DNA from: Phialocephala subalpina
Taxonomy: Eukaryota > Ascomycota > Leotiomycetes > Helotiales > Mollisiaceae
NCBI GenBank assembly: GCA_900073065.1
Contig: FJOG01000029.1
Coordinates: 112,255-169,637, forward strand
DNA: 57,383 bases
Reading direction: 5' to 3'
Part shown: one piece after another, positions 11,728 through 22,107 of the stretch
Layout of the letters: every line of letters starts with the position of its first letter
How positions within the stretch are numbered: position 1 is the stretch's first letter
Notes under the pieces: generated by a model
What the model was told of the DNA's origin: nothing
Databases searched by the model: none
The model's input: only the letters and a program-made list of their open reading frames with translations
Made by a program: the position numbers and the translations under genes

Positions 11728-13346
11728 TCATCTTCCCAACCAACCCATATAACTCAGATTCTCAGGTGGCGCTAGAAGCGGTCGCTCAGGAGTCTTGACG
11801 TGTGCTGCTGCTGCACCAGCTACATATCCGGAAGGGATTGAGTCTGCGGCAAGACGAGACATCTGATCAGAAGCCAACGCGGGGAGGTCTCGCTGATGAG
11901 CACCCATATCCATTCGCTGTTTCGTAGGAGTTGTGTCCGCAGAGACTGCATCCCGCTGAATATTCTTACGAATCCGCCGCGCTGTGGTATTTTCCCTGCA
12001 TCTGCTGCAAGGACCTGAATCTTGGCCCGTCTTCATATCACTCGCTTTGACGAGGTGACCATCTCTCCTGTATATTTGGTTGGTGCCAGGAGGGTAGCGG
12101 TTCCCATCAGAGTTAAATGGAGCTGGTTGGCGGCTGTAGCCTCTGTCGAATCTCCCCGGTGTGCTCTGCCTCGAATATGAGAATCTTGCGATGTCCTGAG
12201 AGAACCTTCTTTTGAACTCCTGTCGGATGGCTCGGAGGGGTCTTATTGACAACTATATGTCGATGAGACGCGGAGAAGCTACTCGCAGAAGCATGGGCTT
12301 GCGCAATTTCGTCGCTATAGTTGAGAATTGTCTCAGGAATCTCTGATGCTCGGCGACTTGAGATTAGGACTGACATGTTTCTCAGAGGACTCAGGGCTCG
12401 CGCTGGCCCATCTGAATGCGCAGTGTCGCTTTGCAGCTGATCGTTGCTTCGCTCCAGCTTGTTGTTTCCCTCCTTGTTGCGTTGATGTCGATCATGGCAA
12501 CTCAATGCTTGGTGTCTTGATTGATGCGGTGTTGGAGTGTATTGCACAGCCGTGTGAGGCGGTTGTGGTAGCGGATCGAGCGATTCTTCACTCTCTGACG
12601 AAGAGCTTGATGACTCTTGCTCGAGTGGGTGATTATGTTGAACCAGCTGACTGCGGCCTTGGATCCAGGTCCCACAATGTTTGCATTGCACGCAGGCCTC
12701 TGAGTAATGTTAGCCTGCATCTTCTGTATCTTGTCTTCGTGCGCAAATATCTGTTTGTTCTTGAGATAAAATTCATACTCCAACGGGTCTTTACAGTACC
12801 AATAGCACTGCTGATGTCTCGCGTCGCCATCTCCAGGTGACTGATTTTCGCCAGAAGATCTTTTTCAACCCGTTCGAGTCCAAGCTTACGCTCGTTTAGC
12901 CGCTCTGTTTCCTCCTGCCAGTGTTGTCGCATTGTTTTTATTTCCATTTGTTTTTGCTTCAATATTTCTTCGTAATTATGTCCGACAGGTGCGACGGTTT
13001 TTGGTACGGTTGGTGGCATCTGTTATCTTTTGCCTTGGCCCGCCTTCTGCTCTTGACGAACTTGCTGCTAAGCACTCAAATTCAGAATAGACGATCTCTA
13101 AACTGACCTGCTCTATCTGTCTCTGCTGCTGTGATGATACGGCATGATCATCTGCTGCAAACTCCAAGATGGCCTTTGAAGCTGCCACCGCTGCCCTCCT
13201 CTGTGTGACGCCCACCGTCCGCTGAATCTCTCCTTGCATTGCTTTGTATCGGCACATTTCAGGCTCAATGCCTTTCCTTACAGCGTCAGAAAGATTAGAG
13301 AAAGTCCTTGAGCCATTCTTTCTAATTCTTTCCATGTTGAACAAAT

Positions 13347-13354
13347 CGCCCGTT
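13347..13354. repeat. target-site duplication, left copy
   Basis: CGCCCGTT immediately outside the left inverted terminus of the hAT-like element. It is identical to the eight bases after the right terminus. Confidence 0.88.
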
Positions 13355-14040
13355 CAGTGTTGTCAATAGTATATTCCAGTGATATTATGGAGCGTTTCAA
13401 GGTGTCAGTTGGAGGAATTCAAAATCGGTGGAGATGCCTAGAGGGAAGCGACACATGCTAGCACGAGACCACATTATCGGTGACTCATCGGTTTACTAGG
13501 AAACTCTGCCTAATCGAGCTGGGTCAGTGAGAGCGCTTTATTAGGGAAACATTCCCACTTAGCTAGAAGGACAGATTTTGACATCAATACCAATATTCTT
13601 GCCCTGACCACTTCCGCAACTGATACAAGGGTAGTACTATGTACTCCGTATCATATCCCGGTATTGATACGCATTTATTCTAGTACCGTACCGTACTATA
13701 CCTAGTTCAGTATACGGCTATATACTCAATAAGTAATTACGTGAGAGTTTTTACACTAAATAAAAACTCTTATCGTTTCTAAAAAGACTCGAGAATACTT
13801 TCAAAGGTTTTCTAAACTTACGTCTTATTGAAAATCAAGTCAAAAGTACTTTTATAAAGGTATATTTAAATATAAGGTAAGTAAAAATCAAAATGCGAAG
13901 TAATAAAGCGCAGAATTATCACGTGTTTGATATTTAGTATATTGCTAGTGATAAAGCATAATACGAAGCTTCTTTCCATTGCTATTTTTACGTACTTATA
14001 AGAATAATACTAATTACGGTAAATACTATTGACAGCACTG
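13355..14040. mobile_element. non-autonomous hAT-like element (MITE size, 686 bp)
   Basis: The two ends are inverted copies: the left begins CAGTGTTGTCAATAGTAT and the right end, read on the other strand, begins CAGTGCTGTCAATAGTAT (17 of 18 identical, with weaker similarity for about 5 more bases). Both begin CAGTG as many hAT elements do. The element is flanked by a perfect 8-bp direct repeat CGCCCGTT (13347-13354 and 14041-14048), the target-site length of the hAT superfamily. The interior is AT-rich and has no transposase frame, so mobilisation would need an enzyme encoded elsewhere. It sits within the coding region of gene F; deleting it together with one repeat copy rejoins that frame without any change. 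Confidence 0.88.
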
Positions 14041-14048
14041 CGCCCGTT
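14041..14048. repeat. target-site duplication, right copy
   Basis: CGCCCGTT immediately outside the right inverted terminus of the hAT-like element, a perfect copy of 13347-13354. Confidence 0.88.
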
Positions 14049-14242
14049 TGTCGAAGAATAAGTTGAAGTTTGTTCTTGACCTGAATAAGCTTGAACACAT
14101 GAGCTTCGCCAGAATTTTGTTTTTGCCTTTCTGTAAGATGCTCAGGTACCGTTTTGTCAAAGTCCAAGTTGGTCTCCTTGCAAAAATCTAGCCATGCCAT
14201 AAGTGCAATCAGATCTCCTTCCTGCCATGCAAATTTCGGCAT

Positions 14243-15961
14243 GATGCATATGTTCTCACTTTGAACTGTATGAGCGGAGTCGGGTTGGAGATTATGGTTC
14301 GATTATTGATGAGATGGACCCATGCCAAATGCTATTCGATCCGATAAATTTCCGGCCGAACATCGAGGTGGGCGCACGCGCCGGACCCCGAATATCAAGT
14401 CGGCTGAGAAGGGATCCGAATTCTTCGGGGAGCTCCCATCGCCCGGCCATGAAGCAAACAACACGGCCTGCTTGTTGTCGTTCCAGCCGCCATCATCGAT
14501 AAGCATCGATGAAGTTGTTGCTATGGGTTCCTTGTAGAATTTGCACAGGCCCTTCCACTCAGGTCGCTTTTCCGACGCCACCTGCGTTTTCTTCTTCGTC
14601 CAGAGCTTATGTCAAGGTGACCTTTCCATGGAGAAGCGGAAGGGTAGTATCTTGAGGGGGTCCGGATTCAGGAGTAGCAAGCGTGGGTTCTGATAATTCT
14701 TGGTGATCGTGCTTTGCTTTGTTATAGCTGCAGCCATTATTTCCAGTGTTCGAGGCCTATAGCAGTTGGCAGAAACTCGCATCAAGGACCATCGAGGAAG
14801 GAACAATTGATGAGGCTGCACAACAGGTGTAGTACAAGTCAAGTGATCGGGGGCTAGGCGGAACTTTATTCCGGACAGACAAGAAGAAGGTTCTTCTCTT
14901 CGATCAAGTTCACCGCCTTCTCTTTCTGCCACATGCAAAAATATGAAGAACCTCACCAAACCACGGCCACAGTTTCCTGTTGGTTAAAGATTCCAGTCAG
15001 AACTTAGACGAGGAGACAGAGGCAGATTGGATTGTACGACCTGCGAAGTCGAGGAATTAAGTGAGGATTGTTGGTCAGAGGAGGTGGTATGTCTGGTCAT
15101 AGTGCTCATGAAATCGGATTGAAGTAGTGATTCAAGCCCTGTCCTCAATCCATGCTCATATTCGTCTGATATAATCGAGTTTCTAAGATTCTCGTTTTTC
15201 AGCATTTCTCAGAAGTGAGCCAAGTGTTCAGCTGGAACTTGTAGAGACTCCATTGCTGATCTTTTCTAATCTGATATCAAACTTGCAAAAATGTATTAAA
15301 CACACAATCGAAAAGGAAAAACTAAAGCTTGTATGGGAAATACAAGTAAAGAAAGACTCTATCCTTTTTTTCGATATGAGCTACTCATATTGACTTGTGA
15401 AGGCCTTTCTTGGCCTATTGTGCTCAACCGAACCGCAAAATCACAAAGTGGTGGTGACAGCGCCTTCGAATCATCGGCCCGTGTGGTACGAACAAACAAT
15501 CCGGTAAAGAAAGGCTCGGCCCGACTTGTGAGTCATTCTTCCGACTTCATGCAGTCCAACATGGGTTGGGAACAGCTTCTCCGTCCCCCGGCCGCCCATT
15601 GTTTTCTTTTTCAAGGAGTTTGTTTTGGGGATTGACTGCTTCCAATCAGCGAGTGCGGGGTCAAGGATGTGAGCGTCGAAGAGCAAACAATGACGGTCGG
15701 CAAGCATTCCCATGTTGTCGAAATCGTTACAAGCCAGAACCTGGCAAGCCTCATTCCTTATCTTTTTCGGATGCCGTTGCACACCGAGTAGATTGCCTAG
15801 TAACTGATGGCTGCAGAAGAAACTATACACGCAGACGTCGAATGATTCTCAGGGTCTATAGCCTTCCCCAGAAGATCCTCATTCACTAATCTTGCGAGGA
15901 ATCAACCAATGTCTAGAGCACCAAACAATACTAGGCAATTACCCCTTCATTCGCTTACAAG
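14243..15961. other. intergenic between divergent copies F and H, nothing recognised
   Basis: Only short, unrelated frames on both strands. The layout (F leftwards, H rightwards) makes it a former divergent upstream region. Confidence 0.45.
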
Positions 15962-16574
15962 ATGGCCACTACGACAAAGGTCTAGTCAGACCATGACTTG
16001 ATTTCACTCATGGCCTGGCTTGACTTTTGTAAAGAACGGGGAATTGATTTTGGCGAGACAATTGAAAGTCACCTCTCGACGCTGGAACAAACGGCCTAAC
16101 GTCAGAACCTCTCATTGCCAGAAGATTGAGATCGACGTCCTACAAAGCCAAAATCAACATTCCATCCACTCAACTCAAACATCATCACAGGTGCATCCCC
16201 TTTGCCAACAGTTAGATCACTACGTCAAAGTCAGCCAAATAATGCCCGGACAGCAGACGGGACCATACCATGGTGCGGAATCAAGGTGGTCATTCCACAG
16301 GCTTACAAGCGACAGGAAACACCAGCTGGAAGGGACGAGGAGCGGTTTTCACGCAGAGATAATTATCTCAATCACGACAGTGACCGCGGCTGTTTCATTT
16401 CTGGATCGAACGATCCCGTTTCCACAGCCTTTGAGTCCATGTGACTTGAAGCTTGGAATGTATTTAGAATGTGATAAGAGATTTCACACTGCACAGCTAG
16501 GGGTGACGTTCAGGTCCAGATATGCTCTATATTCAACTTGCTGCAGGAACGTTGCAGGAGTATTTGTAGTCTAA
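15962..16574 (+). pseudogene. N-terminal remnant of the C2H2 family (gene H)
   Basis: From ATG at 15962 the frame reads MATTTKV, TAG (15983-15985), then SDHDLISLMAWLDFCKERG and IDFGETIESHL before a further stop. This aligns residue for residue with the start of F (FAWQEGDLIALMAWLDFCKE), and the TAG falls on the Trp conserved in C, D and F. After the second stop, other frames carry basic and Ser/Asn-rich pieces up to about 16574 but no helical core, coiled coil or fingers. I take it as a dead fragment of the same family. The right-hand limit is uncertain. Confidence 0.6.
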
Positions 16575-17794
16575 TGTGCGCAATTCGACGTTGCTTCGTT
16601 CACAAGGCAACAGTCTCTACATCCTTGACCTCGACCAAGACTGATGCATGTGGATTGAAATGCCTTACCGCGTGCATTCCTTCATCTCCTACCAAGCTTC
16701 CTTAAAGGAAAGAGATCCCCATGGTTATTAGGGCTGTTACTTCTCATACCATAAGGCTTTAGAATTAGAGTTCGACGCCTGGAATGCTGTTAAAGAAGTT
16801 AGATCACCTCCTTCTCCTCCCCATATATCTGCTTAGCGAGCCCCCTAAGCTCAGTGATCGAGTTCTAATGATATAGTGCACAAGACCAACACCTGGAGAT
16901 CTTAAAATTGAATACATACACGCATTTATATCATAAACAAAGATGTACTGCGATGCGGGGTATGAAAGTGCCGGGGTTAACTGCGCCGAAATCTTGAGTA
17001 TCAATCCAACACTCTTGCGAGAATTTCAGGGCTAATAGCGCTAGTGCTTCGGGAGATCAACCACTAAAACACACTGCGGGGTGGAGGTTAATAGCCTGGT
17101 GTGGATTCTTGAGTCTGGGCTCACAGGCTGCACGATGATAGCTAAATTTTTATCTCCCCTAGAAGGGATTTCAAAACGCGAATCAAAGGAGGGGGTTGCA
17201 ATTAAACGATACTTTTGTTCATCAAGCGCTCTCTCTATACAGAGACCGGAGGGTTCGAAGCGAATTGTAAATAGAGCGAGAATCGTGGGATGCTGGGGAG
17301 CGCAGAATGCTGGGCCTGAACGTAGTCGCTCATCGCCCTGTAGCATTGCGGACGCTCCCACTGAACACCCCGTAACTCTCGCAACTTCAGCGCCTCAACG
17401 TAGGCCGAGATGTCACAAGCGAGAATGATGTTCTAGGGGTCTTGAGAACCCTAGAGTTTAGTGACTGCGACGTGCGGCTTAGCGAAGTCCAGCTTATAAG
17501 AGCCCGAGGTAAGAGTGATAGACGCCCGCCGAGAAGAGCAGCACACTGAATACAGAGGCGAAAGGCTTATCATATTTCGTGCACATAAGAAGTTGTCGCA
17601 GGTTCCAAATTCTCAGGCACTTCCTTCTGTTTGCTCGAGCTGAATTTGTAAGGCTTTCATTAAATCAGAACGCACCATAAACGATTAACCTATTAGAAAC
17701 TCCACTCTTGTGCCTCCGTACTTTTCCACCTGCAACAACATGCACGCAGACCAAAATCCAGGCATTAGACAACCAAGGAGATTTGGATATCGAG
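16575..17794. other. intergenic, nothing recognised
   Basis: 1.2 kb between remnant H and the 3' end of gene B. Small overlapping frames only, without family resemblance. Confidence 0.5.
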
Positions 17795-20700
17795 TTAACC
17801 AGTGCCAGGCTTGAATGCCGCAGCAATGCTAATTTGCCCAGTCCCATACTTCAGTGTCTGTCCGTCTTGTCCTGCAGGATATCTGGCTTCATATCGGAGA
17901 TTCCGAGCTTCAACGGTAACCACAAGGTCATATATGATCTCGTAATGAGGCTTGCGTATCTTCCCTGAAACATCCGGGACTGGAACGATGGGTGTGATCC
18001 TGCCTTCGTCTTTGAGAAACGACATGTCCACAACAATGCGACCGACCTCCTGTTTATCTGCGACAGGTATGTCAACTTGAGCCCCTAATTCTATCAACAT
18101 GATATATACCTATATTGATAGGATGGTCCGGAGGATAAGAGGATGCTGTGTCACTGTCATTGACATAGAGAATCTCCCGGCACAGCAGCTCTTTCCTCTT
18201 GGCAGGGATTTTGTGGGTGCATTCCAACGGCGGAAAGGTATGAACTGTGTCCAAGATTTCGTTCTAAAAAGCAGCTAGTCAGCTATCATGGAAAGGACAA
18301 GTGAGAGAGGGCATATTTGGACCTTCAGCATGAAGTAATGAATGACATCTACATATCGTTGACCGTCGAGAGAATTGACGTGAGGCGTGGCTTCTTGGTG
18401 CCCCTCCTCAATCTCGGGCTGATAATGTTCACCTCGAAGGAAACCGAAGTTTGAAAAGGCTCGCCTTCGTGGACCCTTTTCAAGATTTGACACTCGAAGC
18501 ACAGCACCTGATGAAACAGCGACGACACTGTATAGATTAGAGTGGTATTATGTAATGTTCATAGTGGTTCACGAGCCTTTGCACCTCATTCATTGATACC
18601 AAATTGATTTCATATGGTAAGGAAAGCTCTTTGCTAAAGGCGGCGAGAAATTTCTTCAGGTGACTGCGGAGAGACGGTGCAGCGCCGAATCCACCACTCA
18701 AGAACACTTTCTACTGTGTGTCAACGGCCAGTAAGAAGAAGCAGTGCAAGAAGTGTAAAGACTTGCCTTGACTTCCTTATCCTGCTCAATAGCATCTTCA
18801 AGCTGTCCACGCAGTAAATTTTCAACACGATTGAGGAGAGGAAGGAAGATGAGGTCGTAGTCATCCCTATGAATTCATCAGTTCGGTGTTGAAAAGGTCC
18901 TGGAAGGGCGATAGGATGATCAACGCACTTATCCAAATAAAGACAATTTTGATCGAAGCGCTTCGATGGGTTGGCAAGTAACCCTCGAATGTGGACTTCA
19001 CCTGTCGGGTGACGATGAATGTCAACTTCGCGTTTTTGGTAGTCTTCGAAGTCTTGTAGTGCCAGCCTTACGATGTCTTGGAGTGTTTCGCCGTTGTGAG
19101 TGAGATACGTCTCTTCGGATAGTTTGGAAAGGAGAAGTCTCTCGTAATTGTCATTCAGGTAGCTGGCGCCACAATTATCACCTGTATATGTCAAAAAACC
19201 GAAGTGCGGACAGGTTATGAACCTTGACTTACCAGTAGGATTCCCTACTTCACTCTTTAGACGAAGAGGAGTGCCGTTGGTAACGCTATACGTCACAACG
19301 TCCACCGTCCCTCCTCCACAATCTGCAAAGATAAAAGCCTCGCCCCCCTATATTTGTTAGCGATGGGGTAGTGGGACGTGAGAGTGTAACTGACCAGCAT
19401 TCTCCGAGAGCTTGCCATGGCAAATGTGGCCCCTGCCTCCGGCTCGGACACGATGAACAAATTGTCTACACTCCCGTGGCTGAGTGTGCCGAAGCTTGAC
19501 GCTTTGATCGCGGCTTCCATGCAAGTCTGCATGATTCTAGACGAAGCCGGTGACCAGATGATTGGGATGGCCAAAGCGAAGGTTACCGGACAATCCTCAG
19601 TAAAATCTTCAAGCTCAATGAGTTGTTGCTTGGTATGCGCAAACACCTTTGTCAAGAAGTCGGCAATCGGGTCTTGGACATCTCGCATCTCGATCTCATC
19701 TGCTTTTGAATACTTGCGTATGCAACCATGCTTGATGAGGTATGAAAGACGAGGAAGGAGACGTTGGCGGTCACCTTCTGTGTGCTGGCTGCTGAGCAGC
19801 ATGAGCTTTGGTCTCTCGACTCGTCTCATCATGTTTCGCTGAGCCTTGGAACGGTACACTTTGTGTTGAGCTTGGTATCCCCACAGAAGGCCATCTGAGC
19901 TACTCGAGCTCGTGTCGGCAATGGTAAGTACTGATTTCGACTGGTTGACAGTAGACCATGAGTTGCTTCCACTTGCTTGATGAGCGGAATTTGGTGGATC
20001 AGGTGAGCTCTGTCGCGTTGCTCCCTCTTCCGACCCCTCTTCATCCTCTTCCTCACCCGGGCCGCCAAAGTCACTGGAATCTGACCCATCGGCTATCTCC
20101 CGAGCGATCGGTGTAGAAGAATACCACAATTCGGTGGGGACTTGCTCTCGGGATCCACCACTTCCCACATGAGGCCAATTGCGAATAGATTTTACGTCCT
20201 GTGGCTCGAGGTGAGGCTGTTGCTGAGTGATGGGAGAGACAGCATAGGATATGGAGGTGAAAGTTGATCCGTAATCCACTCCTACGAGAAACTGGCGACG
20301 GGGCGGAGGGAGCTGAACAGCGATGGTCTCGGTATCGGTCTCGGCATCAGAACCGTCGTGCTCTGTAGAAGGGCGATCGATATTAGTTGAGGTTGATGGA
20401 CGTTGAGAGTGGTTGGCGGCTAGCTTCGTGGTTGCCTTGGATGGTACCTTGGTCCTCGACGTAGAAGTTGCGGGCTGCGTGACTTCAGAGGGGAATGAGA
20501 GAGCAAGAGGAGAAGGGACAAATGTTTTCTCGTCCACATCTTCATTGGGGGTTGTGTATGCACCTGGAAGGACGCTCCTCTGTCGGGTACCTCGTCTCGG
20601 TGGTTGAGAGATGTTGGGTGTTGAGTTGGGCTGGGAAGGCACCATTGAGAAAGCGTGATCCGCAACAAAGTCGTCATCCTCATCAGGAACTCGATATAAG

Positions 20701-21272
20701 TCCCTTAATACTCTTTTGGCGTGGGATCGTTCAGGCTGAGATCTGGTAGAAGGTATTTGCGCAATGTAGCCACGACTTGGTCTCAGTTTAGTACCTCGTA
20801 TGACGCCACCACGCCGCGCTTTCCCCGAGCTGATTCCTCGAGAGTTGGAGCCCGACAGTGGATTTTGGAGACTTGAACCGAGGGGCGACATAGCCCCCGA
20901 AGTAGGAGCTGAGCTCCGTGGTCGCTTTCTGCTCTCTTGGACTCTGGGATTGTGTGCGGCAATCGAGCTTGGCTTTTCAGTTCTCACTACGGTCTCAGTT
21001 GGTAGATCGTAACTGGAAGGCTGAGGGCCTGTGACTTGAGGTCTTTCGGAGTGTGAGTCTGACGAGGAGGCTACTGGTTGGGCAATGCGTCCATCTTGGT
21101 AATTGACCTTTTGCGTAGCAGGAGGTACTTGAGGCTGATCGTTGTGCAGCTGTTCTTGCGGAGGTTCTGACACTTTCAACGATCCGGATACTATCATTCC
21201 ATCCACAGCGTCGTTCCCTAAGATGAGTTTCAGGGACTCAATCTCAGCCAGCGTAACTTCAGAAGAGCTCAT
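17795..21272 (-). CDS. Hsp70/HSPA12-like ATPase with long N-terminal extension (gene B)
   Basis: Eight exons join to 1,034 codons ending in TAA: 21272-19395, 19347-19233, 19181-18929, 18866-18767, 18710-18577, 18527-18323, 18263-18110 and 18057-17795. Residues 1 to about 330 are disordered, rich in Ser/Pro/Arg, with a basic block SGKARRGGVIRGTKLRPSRG and the motif VLPGAYTT, both echoed in A. The ATPase follows: phosphate-1 FLVGVDYGSTFTSISYAV, phosphate-2 ADCGGGTVDVVTYSV, adenosine loop FLSGGFGAAPSLRSHL. The protein ends IAAAFKPGTG. These are the nucleotide-binding elements of the actin/Hsp70 superfamily, HSPA12-like in layout, with no canonical substrate-binding domain. Two introns have GC donors: 18711-18766 (GCAAGT, the usual GC-AG consensus) and 18528-18576 (GCTCGT, weak; gene A has GTGCCC there). 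It is divergently transcribed from D. Cellular role unknown; chaperone-like or regulatory ATPase activity is inferred from the family. Confidence 0.85.
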
Positions 21273-22107
21273 GGCTTCAAAGGCTTATGTTTGGTCCTGT
21301 ATGAGGAATGCGAGAGGGGACGGGAAGCTCTGGGATGAATGCTAGCCAAATCAAATAGACGTGCCAAGCAGGAACGACAAGTAAAGAGTTTATATTGTCA
21401 ACGATGGATAGAGGAGAATGGTTAGAATTCAAATGTAGGGGTCTCGTAAAGACCCCGAATTGCGAGGAGGCCTATTTACCATCCCGTTCGATCGGAACGC
21501 TTCCGGTCGCTTTGAATCGGTCTACTCAATTTGGTCTTCAATGCATAGCAATCAATATCGCTGCAAGTTCCCTATCCCAAGTCAGGCTACCAAAGGTAGA
21601 ATTGATTAGTGAACTAACGGCTAAGGAAAGAAATTGATGAAACGTACTATTGAAGCCACCAAAGGGGATCGACAGGCTCTTGTAAAGCCAGTGTTAGATG
21701 ACTCACCAAATTAGTAGCCAATCGTAATCAAAAGTGTATTGAAGGAGGCGCGGGAACGTACTTGCTTTTACGACAGGTTTGGTATTGTTTGCTCAAAGTT
21801 ATATTCGGTACAACCTACCTTTGTGGCGTTTTCCAAGGCAGAACTGAAACCTGCATATTTTTGACGAATGGGTGTTCAGCCTTGCACTCGGACCGATCCT
21901 CGGGATCCCATTCCCGAAAACAGGGACTTGCGGGCAAAAGCAAGCAATGATAGAAACAATAAGCCGTGCTAGCGTTACTCAAGGGAAACTTGGAAGTGGC
22001 TAATTTTCCGAACGAGAATTGTAGCTTCTCTACCAAAGCTTTCCTGAGCCATCTTTCGAATGCACCAAAGTTTCAATAATTCGAACTCTTACTCTCAGAA
22101 GCACAAA
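21273..22107. promoter_or_regulatory. shared intergenic (bidirectional promoter) between B and D
   Basis: 835 bp between the divergent starts of B (21272) and D (22108), the same layout as 6180-7114. An in-frame ATG at 22060 would lengthen D by 16 residues, but the start of C (MPPVITWHP) lines up with the ATG at 22108 (MSPQIWNAQ). Shared control is inferred from layout only. Confidence 0.5.

Larger units (their letters stand above)
11728..14242 (-). pseudogene. C2H2 family copy broken by a transposon (gene F)
   Basis: The start at 14242 gives MPKFAWQEGDLIALMAWLDF, clearly the SANT-like N-terminus shared with C and D (AWLDFCKETNLDFDKTVPEHL). The frame runs to 14041 and is cut by a hAT-like insertion (13355-14040). 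It resumes exactly at 13354 with LFNMERIRKNGSRTFSNL, which matches the C region ending in a short Leu/Arg helix before PIRKGI. Downstream is a coiled coil (QKQMEIKTMRQHWQEETERL). Then comes a zinc-finger-like piece (YWYCKDPLEYEFYL with FAHEDK), a second finger (CKHCGTWIQGRSQLVQH), a Ser/Gln-rich linker and a C-terminal part holding CSRCRENTTARR. The last two blocks (12113-12691 and 11728-12252) are in different frames, so there is a further frameshift or an intron I cannot place. The large helical core found in C and D is missing, so the copy was also internally shortened. Confidence 0.65.
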
